Positions 35,681-42,753 of a stretch of 64,000 bases of DNA are shown one piece after another. This DNA comes from Candidatus Agathobaculum intestinipullorum (GTDB lineage: Bacteria > Bacillota > Clostridia > Oscillospirales > Butyricicoccaceae): NCBI GenBank assembly GCA_019117485.1, contig DWZQ01000021.1:23604-87603 (forward strand), written 5' to 3'. Below the pieces are notes generated by a model. The model was not told the DNA's origin. It made no database searches and saw only the letters and a list, made by a program, of their open reading frames with translations. The translations under genes were made by a program, and so were the position numbers. Numbering within the stretch: position 1 is the first letter of the stretch; each line of letters begins with the position of its first letter.

Positions 35681-36463
35681 TTGGCATCGCAAAAAGAATG
35701 GGAGGAGATGCCCAATGAGGCGCTCCTCGAAGAATACAAACAGACAGGCGATCCGGAACTGAAAAAAGTGCTGGTGATGCGCTATGTCTATCTTGTAAAA
35801 AATATTGCGTTAAAATTACGCGGAGTTTATTTGAGTTTTGCGCAAGTTGATGATATGATAAATGAGGGCATCATCCTGCTTATGGGCGCGCTGGATAAAT
35901 TTGACCTGAGCCAGAACGTCAAGTTTGAGACCTTTGTCTCCAAACGGCTGCGCGGCATGATCATTGATCTGGCACGCAGACAGGATTGGCTGCCGCGTTC
36001 GGTACGCAAGCGCATGCGCGAGATTGATACAGCGACCAACGAGTTATTTACCAAGTTGGGCCGCTCGCCAACCGATAAGGAAATCGCGGCCAGTTTGGGG
36101 CTGACGGAAACGCGTTATCAGGAAGAGCTGGCGAAAACGGCGCTGTGTAATGTGATGTCGCTCGATATGCTGCTGGATGAACGGGATTCCGACCTGCCGG
36201 CGAAGCATTTGCCGCAAACCGATGCCGATGCCCAGCCGGAGGAACATTTCCAGAAGAAAGAAATGTATGAGGTGCTGAAAACCAGCATCAGCGAGCTGCG
36301 TGAAAACGAGCAGTTGGTGTTGTCATTATATTATCAGAAAGCCTACCAGATGAAGGAGATCGCGCAGGTGCTCGGCGTGAGTGAGCCGCGGGTTTCGCAG
36401 ATTCATTCCAATGCCATCCGCAAGCTGCGGATCTCCATGCAGAAATACATTTGTGGTACATAA
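35681..36463 (+). CDS. fliA: flagellar sigma factor (FliA/SigD, WhiG family)
   Basis: 260 residues, start TTG 35681 after GAGGGGGGAA. This alternative sigma-70 factor transcribes late flagellar and chemotaxis genes. Region 2 ('YVYLVKNIALKLRGVYLSFAQVDDMINEGIILLMGALDKFDLSQNVKFETFVSKRLRGMIIDLARRQDWLPRSVRK'), region 3 ('LGRSPTDKEIAASLGLTETRYQ') and region 4 ('QLVLSLYYQKAYQMKEIAQVLGVSEPRVSQIHSNAIRKLR') are all clear. The Asp-Trp-Leu-Pro-Arg-Ser stretch is typical of FliA/SigD. No anti-sigma flgM gene lies in the window. Confidence 0.95.
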   Translation: MASQKEWEEMPNEALLEEYKQTGDPELKKVLVMRYVYLVKNIALKLRGVYLSFAQVDDMINEGIILLMGALDKFDLSQNVKFETFVSKRLRGMIIDLARRQDWLPRSVRKRMREIDTATNELFTKLGRSPTDKEIAASLGLTETRYQEELAKTALCNVMSLDMLLDERDSDLPAKHLPQTDADAQPEEHFQKKEMYEVLKTSISELRENEQLVLSLYYQKAYQMKEIAQVLGVSEPRVSQIHSNAIRKLRISMQKYICGT

Positions 36464-36481
36464 GGCTGAGGGGAGTGCAAT

Positions 36482-37237
36482 ATGTTTAAAGGGTTTTATG
36501 ATTTGAGTTCCGCTATGCTGACACAGACCAGAAATCTGGATGTGGTTGGCAACAACATGAGCAACACGGCGACTACCGGCTACAAGGCCGACCGGTATGC
36601 GGACACAACGTTTGACGAAGTGATGCGCAGCCGGATCGGCAACAAGGAAAAGCAGCCGCAGGAGCTTGGCACGACCACCAGCTATATCACGGCGCTCGAT
36701 GAGGTTTATACCGACCATTCGCAGGGCGCGCTTCAGTCGACTGGCCTGCCGCTGGATTTCGGTCTGGAGGGCGATGGCTACTTTGCCATACAGGCCGAGG
36801 GCGGGCGTCTTTACACCCGAAACGGTTCGTTTATGTTGGACGATCAAGGCTACCTGTCCTTAGCTGGGCAGGGGCGTGTGCTGGGACGTAATGGTCAGGC
36901 GATTTATCTGGGTACGGATAAGATCACCGCATCGACGGATGGCACTATCTATACCGAAGACGGTCAGATGCTTGGCCAGCTTGGCCTTTTCACCTTTGCT
37001 GACCCGGCGCAGGATTTGCAGAAGGCGGATGAGGGCATGTTCACGGCGGCCGGGCAGCCGCAGCTGTCGGACAATACCGTGGTTCATCATGAAATGATCG
37101 AACGCGCCAACACGGATCTGGTGCAGCAGATGACTGAACTGATCACCTGCCAGCGGGCGTTGCAAAGCGCATCGCAGTTGAGCAAAATGTACGATCAGCT
37201 GATGAGCAAAACCGCGACCGAGATCGGCCGTGTATAA
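36482..37237 (+). CDS. flagellar hook-basal body rod protein (FlgF/FlgG family, FlhO-like)
   Basis: 251 residues. N-terminal rod signature 'MLTQTRNLDVVGNNMSNTATTGYKADRYADTTFDEVM' and C-terminal 'NTDLVQQMTELITCQRALQSASQLSKMYDQLMSKTATEIG' form the paired helices of distal-rod proteins; the middle has 'FGLEGDGYFAIQAEGGRLYTRNGSFMLDDQGYLSLAGQGRVLG'. It is the first of a tandem pair like flhO-flhP of Bacillus or flgF-flgG of enterics. Assignment as FlgF rests on order. It starts 18 bases after fliA. Confidence 0.9.
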   Translation: MFKGFYDLSSAMLTQTRNLDVVGNNMSNTATTGYKADRYADTTFDEVMRSRIGNKEKQPQELGTTTSYITALDEVYTDHSQGALQSTGLPLDFGLEGDGYFAIQAEGGRLYTRNGSFMLDDQGYLSLAGQGRVLGRNGQAIYLGTDKITASTDGTIYTEDGQMLGQLGLFTFADPAQDLQKADEGMFTAAGQPQLSDNTVVHHEMIERANTDLVQQMTELITCQRALQSASQLSKMYDQLMSKTATEIGRV

Positions 37238-37261
37238 ACCGGTGGAAAGGAGTACACCCCA

Positions 37262-37981
37262 GTGAACCAATCCTTTTATGCTGCCGCGGTAGCGGCATCA
37301 CAGCAGCAGCAGCGAATGAATGTAACGGCGAACAATCTGGCAAACGTCAACACAGCGGGCTTTAAGGCGGAACAGGCCAACTTTTCCGACTTGCTGTACC
37401 GCAATTGGACTGGGCCGGATGACGTCCAGTTGCCGCGCGGTTCGGGCAGCCGCATGATCCAGACCACGACCGATTTTGCCCAAGGCGCTCTGATGCAAAA
37501 AAATGAAGGGCAGAATTACGCAATCAGCGGCGACGGATTTTTTGCCCTGCGCAATCCCGAGACTGGCGAGGTAAGCTACACCCGGTCGGGCAATTTCCAC
37601 TGGGGCAGCGTGCAGCAGCAGGATGGCACGGTGTTTTACCTGTGCGATCCGGATGGCTACTATGTACTCAATCAGGCGGGGCAGCCGATTCCGCTGGGTG
37701 AGGACAGCGAAGCTGACTATCCGGTGGGTGTGTTTGATTTCGCCAATACCGACGGCATGTTGCATCTGGGCAGCAACCGCTTTGCACCGGTGGCAAAGAA
37801 CGGCGCGGTGATGGAGGGTACCGGCACGGTGATTCACGGGATGCTGGAGGCTTCCAACGCGGATGTCGGTACGGAGTTTGCCAAGGTGATCGAGGCGCAG
37901 CGTTCGTATTCGTATGCGCTGAAGATGGTTCAGACACAGGACGAAATCGAATCGACCATCAATGGTCTGCGGAATGGATAA
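37262..37981 (+). CDS. flagellar hook-basal body rod protein (FlgG family, FlhP-like)
   Basis: 239 residues, start GTG 37262 after GGAAAGGAG. Same fold as its neighbour: N-terminus 'AAAVAASQQQQRMNVTANNLANVNTAGFKAEQANFSDLLY' and C-terminus 'SNADVGTEFAKVIEAQRSYSYALKMVQTQDEIESTINGLRNG'. The body contains 'NYAISGDGFFALRNPETGEVSYTRSGNFHWGS'. Distal rod protein, exported by the type III gate. The exact FlgF/FlgG label is uncertain because both genes are divergent. Confidence 0.88.
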   Translation: MNQSFYAAAVAASQQQQRMNVTANNLANVNTAGFKAEQANFSDLLYRNWTGPDDVQLPRGSGSRMIQTTTDFAQGALMQKNEGQNYAISGDGFFALRNPETGEVSYTRSGNFHWGSVQQQDGTVFYLCDPDGYYVLNQAGQPIPLGEDSEADYPVGVFDFANTDGMLHLGSNRFAPVAKNGAVMEGTGTVIHGMLEASNADVGTEFAKVIEAQRSYSYALKMVQTQDEIESTINGLRNG

Positions 37982-37995
37982 AGGAAGTGTAATCT

Positions 37996-38619
37996 TTGGA
38001 TTTGCGAAAATATGAGGACATGAACTCCTTACAGATCGACGCACTGCGTGAAATTGGCAGTATCGGCACGGGCAACGCGGCTACCGCGCTGTCCAGCATG
38101 CTGGGCATGGAAGTGCGTATTCCGCTGCCTGAGGTGCAGATTCTGGAGTTTAATGCAGCGGTGGAAAAGCTGGGCGGCTTTGAAACGATTTCCGCAGGTA
38201 TTATTTCTGATCTGCGCGGCGAGATCAACGGTCTGATGCTGGCGTTGTTCCAGCTTGATGCGATCAATCTGCTACTGGGCAAGATGATGGGCAAAAAGAT
38301 CAACGATTACGATGAATTGACCGAGATCGAAAATTCGGCAATTATTGAAATTGGCAATATCCTGATTTCTTCGTTCATCAATGCGCTTTCCGGTTTGTCC
38401 GGCGTGCGGATCACGCCGTCTGTGCCGCAGATCTCCATTGATATGCAGGGTGCGATCATTACGGTGCCGATGGCGGCTTATGGTAGCCAGTCGGATTATA
38501 TCATGCTGATCGGCGGCAGCTTCTTGGTGGAGCACAAGGAAGTGCCGTGCAGGCTATTGCTTGCGCCGGATATGCGATCCCTGAATTATCTGTTACACAG
38601 ATTGGGGATATTGGAATGA
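37996..38619 (+). CDS. cheC: chemotaxis protein CheC (CheY-P phosphatase)
   Basis: 207 residues, start TTG 37996. CheC removes phosphate from CheY-P and binds CheD to modulate adaptation. The family motif is [DS]xxxExxN with a Pro 23 residues on. The first site is Asp15, Glu19, then Ser22 instead of Asn, with Pro45; the second is intact: Ser114, Glu118, Asn121, Pro144. So one of the two catalytic sites looks degenerate. Its end overlaps the cheD start (ATGA), so CheC and CheD are made together. Confidence 0.93.
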   Translation: MDLRKYEDMNSLQIDALREIGSIGTGNAATALSSMLGMEVRIPLPEVQILEFNAAVEKLGGFETISAGIISDLRGEINGLMLALFQLDAINLLLGKMMGKKINDYDELTEIENSAIIEIGNILISSFINALSGLSGVRITPSVPQISIDMQGAIITVPMAAYGSQSDYIMLIGGSFLVEHKEVPCRLLLAPDMRSLNYLLHRLGILE

Positions 38620-39095
38620 ACAAACTGACGATTGGCATTGCAGATATGAAAATGGCAAAAGGGGAAGGGGTACTGATTACCTATGCATTGGGCTCCTGCA
38701 TCGGTGTTTGCCTGTATGATCCCTTCATCCGTTTGGGTGCTTTGGTTCATATCATGCTGCCGCTTAACATGGAGACGAACCGGACGTCGCCGCTGAAATA
38801 TGCAGATACCGGCATCCGGCTGACTTTAAGCAAAATGGAGCAGATGGGCGCAAAGCGCGCACGCATTGTCGCAAAGATTGCGGGCGGTGCGAAAATGTTT
38901 GATGTAGCAGGGAACGGCAGCCTGGGCAACATCGGCCAGCGCAATATCGAAAGCGTGCATCATGTGCTGCAGCAGGAACGTATTCGCCTGCTGAAGGAGG
39001 ACGTGGGCGGCTCTACCGCGCGTACATTGCTGTTCGACGTCGCCACTGGAGAAGGCTGCATTAAGATATATGGCAAAGCGGAACGCTTTTTGTGA
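38616..39095 (+). CDS. cheD: chemoreceptor glutamine deamidase CheD
   Basis: 159 residues from ATG 38616; the longer start in the ORF track lies inside cheC. CheD deamidates receptor glutamines and, in the Bacillus scheme, boosts CheC activity when bound to it. The catalytic Cys is in 'LGSCIGVCLYDP', with His in 'LVHIMLP' and Thr in the 'KYADTGIRLT' stretch; the 'AKIAGGAKMF' and 'NIGQRNIESV' motifs are also standard. Translationally coupled to cheC. Confidence 0.94.
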   Translation: MNKLTIGIADMKMAKGEGVLITYALGSCIGVCLYDPFIRLGALVHIMLPLNMETNRTSPLKYADTGIRLTLSKMEQMGAKRARIVAKIAGGAKMFDVAGNGSLGNIGQRNIESVHHVLQQERIRLLKEDVGGSTARTLLFDVATGEGCIKIYGKAERFL

Positions 39096-39121
39096 TAGCG
39101 AGTGAAGAAGGAGTGAATATC

Positions 39122-40057
39122 ATGCAAGATAACGAACGCGGAAAGATCTTGCTCGAATCGGGTACCAATGAGATCGAGATCATGCAGTTTACCATCGACG
39201 ATAACCTGTATGGCATCAATGTGGCAAAGGTCAGAGAAATTATGATGAGCGCGCCGGTAAAGTCGATGCCGCACGCGCACCCGGCTGTCGAGGGTATTTT
39301 CAAGCCGCGCGACACGGTGCTGACCGTGGTCGACCTGCCGTTCTATCTGACGGGTAAGAAGTCCGAGCCGGATCCGAAGCAGCTGTTTATCGTCACGAAT
39401 TTTAACAAGATGTACATAGCCTTCCGTGTACACACGGTAGTCGGCATCAGCCGTATCTCGTGGACAGCTATCCAGAAGCCGGATAAGACGATTTCCGGCG
39501 GGGAAGAAGGTGTGGCAACCGGCATCGCGCAGTGCGACGACCAGCTTGTTACCGTGCTGGATTTTGAGAAGATCGTCGCGGAGATCGCGCCGGAGACTAC
39601 CATCCAGATGCGGGAAATTGAAAAGATGGGCAACCGTATCAGCCACGACTGCCCTGTTCTGGTTGCTGAGGACTCCATCCTGCTTTCTCGTATGATTCAG
39701 GAAGCCTTGCAAAAAGCAGGCTTTACCAACCTGACGATGTTTGCGAACGGGCAGGAGCTGTGGGATTACCTCCATCCGCTGGCCAGCTATCCCGAAGTGC
39801 TGCCGCAGAAGGCGGCTATGGTCATCACGGATATCGAGATGCCAAGCATGGATGGGCATCGTTTGACCAAGCTGATCAAGTCCGATAAGGTACTTAAGAA
39901 AATTCCGGTTATTATCTTCTCTTCGTTGGTTACGGAGGAAATGCGCATCAAGGGTAAGCAGCTTGGTGCCGATGAACAGCTGTCCAAACCGGAGATTGGC
40001 CATCTGGTAGATGTGATGGATGGCCTGCTGGCACGTCAGGGAAACGGAGCGAACTAA
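39122..40057 (+). CDS. cheV: chemotaxis coupling protein CheV (CheW + receiver)
   Basis: 311 residues from ATG 39122, eight bases after AAGGAG. The CheW-like domain (about 15-160) contains 'LYGINVAKVREIMMSAPVKSMPHAHPAVEGIFKPRDTVLTVVDL'. The receiver domain (about 175-305) has 'VLVAEDSILLSRMI', phosphoacceptor Asp in 'VITDIEMPSMDGHRL' and Lys in 'QLSKPEIG'. CheV joins receptors to CheA and is itself phosphorylated for adaptation. It is the only CheW-type coupler in this window. The poly-G tract begins four bases after its stop. Confidence 0.95.
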   Translation: MQDNERGKILLESGTNEIEIMQFTIDDNLYGINVAKVREIMMSAPVKSMPHAHPAVEGIFKPRDTVLTVVDLPFYLTGKKSEPDPKQLFIVTNFNKMYIAFRVHTVVGISRISWTAIQKPDKTISGGEEGVATGIAQCDDQLVTVLDFEKIVAEIAPETTIQMREIEKMGNRISHDCPVLVAEDSILLSRMIQEALQKAGFTNLTMFANGQELWDYLHPLASYPEVLPQKAAMVITDIEMPSMDGHRLTKLIKSDKVLKKIPVIIFSSLVTEEMRIKGKQLGADEQLSKPEIGHLVDVMDGLLARQGNGAN

Positions 40058-40061
40058 ACAC

Positions 40062-40071
40062 GGGGGGGGGG
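40062..40071 (+). repeat. G10 homopolymer in the ribosome-binding region of the HDOD gene
   Basis: Ten consecutive G lie between the cheV stop and ATG 40080, where the ribosome site is expected; there is no AGGAGG alternative. Such tracts are slippage-prone in replication and also error-prone in sequencing. Confidence 0.8.
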
Positions 40072-40079
40072 CGGCAATC

Positions 40080-41372
40080 ATGGAAAGAAGTAGATATATC
40101 GTAAGACAGGCAATCAAGGATGCGGATAACCATATCCTTGGTTACGAGATCAAATATTCCGGCAGTGAAGCCTATGGTGGAGAGAGCGGCAACGATGTTT
40201 CGGCAGCAGAAACAATCTATAATTTTCTGATGCAGAATTCGGAAAAGGCGCTCCGTGATTCCAGAACGTTTATGACGTTTACCAGCTCCCTGTTAGCGAA
40301 AAGAACGCCGCATTTGTTTAAAAATAAGGATCTGGTTATCCAGATCGATGACAGCGTTATCATCCATCCGTTTGCGATGCATCTGGTGCAGCAGTATGTC
40401 AAGGAAGGTTATGAGATCGCGGCCAATGATTTTCAGTTTATGCCGCGCTATCTGGCGCTGATGGAGTACTTATCCTATATCAAAATTGATTTGTCGCAGA
40501 TGAGTGCCAGTGCAGCGGAGAACATTATGCGTGTGGCGCATAGCATGCATAAAAAGGTGATTGCAACCGGCGTAGATTCTCAGCAGCAGCGCGATGTCGC
40601 AATCAGCCTGGGCGTGCATGGCATGCAGGGGCAGTATATTGCCGGCCAGCTGGCGAACAAGGTGCATCAGAGTAGCTACTTGCGTAGCAATTTCTTCCGC
40701 CTTGTGGTTGCAGTAACGCGTGAGGAACCCGATATCCACGAGATCGAGCAGATTGTTTCGACGGATGTTACGCTGTCGTACAGCTTGCTCAAGATTGCAA
40801 ACTCCGCGTACTTTGCGCGGCGGACGCAGACAACGTCCATCCAGCAGGCAATTGTTACGCTGGGTTTAAGCCAACTTAAGCGCTGGGTATACCTGCTCAG
40901 TGCGGGCGATACCGATGATTCGCATCTGCAGGATTCGGAAGAGTTCATCAAGATTTCTTTCATGCGTGCAAGCTTTGCAAGCGAGCTGCAGAAGTATGTT
41001 AAGCACCCAGTGTTGACTCGTTCCGAGGCATACCTGCTTGGCATGTTCTCCACGCTTGAATATCTGATCGATGCACCGATGGCGGAGATCATTGCGGATA
41101 TCCCGATGGTGGACGAATTGAAGAATGCGTTGCTCAACCGTGAGGGGTCGGGCGGCATGCTGCTTGAACTTGTCATCAGCTATGAAAAGGCCGACTGGAA
41201 GAAGATCACGGAAAATGCGGAAGCGCTGGGTATTCCTTCGGCGCAGTTGTCGACGATCTACTTCAATTGCATGGAAGAAGTTAACCGGATTTGGGAACAG
41301 ATGCTCAACCCGTCGCCAGTCGCATCAAAGGAAGAACTGGTAGACATGGCAATGCATAACGACCCACAGTAA
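40080..41372 (+). CDS. EAL-like plus HDOD domain signalling protein (YuxH-like)
   Basis: 430 residues from ATG 40080. The N-terminal half (about 5-195) has an EAL-type fold: 'RQAIKDADNHILGYEIKYSG' replaces the E-A-L motif, and 'YIKIDLSQM' and 'VIATGVDSQQQRDVAISLGVHGMQGQYI' keep only part of the catalytic set, so cyclic-di-GMP hydrolysis is doubtful. The C-terminal HDOD domain (about 200-400, 'QIVSTDVTLSYSLLKIANSAYFARRTQTTSIQQAIVTLGLSQLKRWVYLLS') is a non-enzymatic HD relative. This EAL-HDOD layout is widespread (YuxH family) and linked to motility/signalling, with unsettled function. It lies directly after cheV. Confidence 0.88.
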   Translation: MERSRYIVRQAIKDADNHILGYEIKYSGSEAYGGESGNDVSAAETIYNFLMQNSEKALRDSRTFMTFTSSLLAKRTPHLFKNKDLVIQIDDSVIIHPFAMHLVQQYVKEGYEIAANDFQFMPRYLALMEYLSYIKIDLSQMSASAAENIMRVAHSMHKKVIATGVDSQQQRDVAISLGVHGMQGQYIAGQLANKVHQSSYLRSNFFRLVVAVTREEPDIHEIEQIVSTDVTLSYSLLKIANSAYFARRTQTTSIQQAIVTLGLSQLKRWVYLLSAGDTDDSHLQDSEEFIKISFMRASFASELQKYVKHPVLTRSEAYLLGMFSTLEYLIDAPMAEIIADIPMVDELKNALLNREGSGGMLLELVISYEKADWKKITENAEALGIPSAQLSTIYFNCMEEVNRIWEQMLNPSPVASKEELVDMAMHNDPQ

Positions 41373-41418
41373 CGGCAAGAAAACAGGGCAAAAGACCGGC
41401 TACATGTAATGTAATGGC

Positions 41419-41458
41419 GGCGGCAAGGGACATAGCAAAGGCCTTGCCGCCCTATTTT
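41419..41458 (+). terminator. rho-independent terminator after the flagellar/chemotaxis/HDOD operon
   Basis: GGCGGCAAGG and CCTTGCCGCC form a perfect 10-bp stem with a 13-base loop, followed by CTATTTT. The T-tract is modest, and no promoter is obvious before the next gene, so some read-through is plausible. Confidence 0.7.
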
Positions 41459-41499
41459 AAAATGCAGAAAAGTCACGGACATGAAAGAGGAAAAGCAAT

Positions 41500-42753
41500 A
41501 TGTTAGCGTTACCTGGTGGAGAATTATTTGAAATCCTCACCCGGTCGTTAAACCGTGTCAATGATTTGTTGGTGGGGCATGGCGAACGGGTTGCTTATGG
41601 TGTGATGGCCTTATTGGATCAGGATGGGAGGTTTTCACAACAAGATATCTGCCAGATCATATGGACGGTTCTTTTTCATGATATCGGGAGTTTTCGCAGG
41701 ACGGATACATGGAGCTTAGAGTTAATGGAAAATGACCCGCGAGATACGCATGCCTTGTATGGCTTTGTGTTCTTGAAAACTTTTTTCCCATTTTCCCATT
41801 ATACACCGATTGTCCGATATCATCATGCAAGTGAAAGCGTGGTGGAGCAAGCGCCGTTTTGCGGCCAGATCAAACAGGCGGTTAAATATCTGCGATGTGT
41901 AGATGCGACGGACCTGCATCGCGTGAAGTTTCCTAAGTGTACCAAACAGGAAATCCTTGCGTTTTACCGACAGCAGCTTGAAATGTTTGGTTTGCATGCA
42001 ATGCCTGATGCGGTATTACAGGCAGCGGTGCCTGACAATACGGAGGCATGCCACGAGTATGTGAAAGCACGGCTGATGCAGATGCCGTTGTCCGATTTAG
42101 AATGTCAGGCACTTTTGCGGACGTTGGTATGTGCAATGGACTTCCGAAGCCACTACACAGCGCTGCACTGCACCATTATGGTACATGCAAGTGATATGCT
42201 AGCGGAATATTGTGGCTTGGATCAACACGACCGGTATAATGTTCATATTGGCGCAATTTTGCACGATCTCGGAAAAATTGCGATTCCCGTGCTGATTTTA
42301 GAGGCGCCGGGCAAGCTGGATGGCCGTCTGTGGGAGATTATGAAATCCCATGTGATGCTCACTGAAGATATCTTAAAGGGGTATGTCAGTGATGAAATCT
42401 TACAGATCGCCGTGCGCCATCACGAGAGGCTGGACGGATCGGGATATCCACGCGGGTTGGGCGCAGATGACTTGACATTGCCACAGCGCATCGTCGCGGT
42501 GGGTGATATCGTCAGTGCGTTATCGGAGCAGCGGAGCTATAAGCCGTCGTTTCCGCTGGAGGAAGTAATGCAGATTCTTCGAGATATGGGGCAGGCCGGT
42601 AAATTATGTCCATATGTGCTTGGTGTATTAGAGAAAAACCAACAGAAAATTTATCAATCGATTTTGCAGGAAGGTTTGCATACGGCCGGCGCGTTTGAGC
42701 AGGTTTACGAGGAATACTACCGCCTGTTAGATTTGGGGCAGACGGGGAGTTAA
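41500..42753 (+). CDS. tandem HD / HD-GYP domain protein, putative c-di-GMP phosphodiesterase
   Basis: 417 residues. The C-terminal HD-GYP domain (about 215-405) has 'HIGAILHDLGKIAIP', 'KSHVMLTEDIL' and 'VRHHERLDGSGYPRGLGADDLTLPQRIVAVGDIVSAL', the full metal and GYP motif set that hydrolyses cyclic-di-GMP. The N-terminal half is a second HD-like domain with 'VGHGERVAYG', 'LFHDIGSFRR', 'HALYG' and 'VRYHHASES', which also retains the His-Asp pair. Tandem HD architecture without a sensor domain is less common. AGAGGAAA precedes ATG 41500. The next gene overlaps its stop (TAATG). Confidence 0.9.
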   Translation: MLALPGGELFEILTRSLNRVNDLLVGHGERVAYGVMALLDQDGRFSQQDICQIIWTVLFHDIGSFRRTDTWSLELMENDPRDTHALYGFVFLKTFFPFSHYTPIVRYHHASESVVEQAPFCGQIKQAVKYLRCVDATDLHRVKFPKCTKQEILAFYRQQLEMFGLHAMPDAVLQAAVPDNTEACHEYVKARLMQMPLSDLECQALLRTLVCAMDFRSHYTALHCTIMVHASDMLAEYCGLDQHDRYNVHIGAILHDLGKIAIPVLILEAPGKLDGRLWEIMKSHVMLTEDILKGYVSDEILQIAVRHHERLDGSGYPRGLGADDLTLPQRIVAVGDIVSALSEQRSYKPSFPLEEVMQILRDMGQAGKLCPYVLGVLEKNQQKIYQSILQEGLHTAGAFEQVYEEYYRLLDLGQTGS

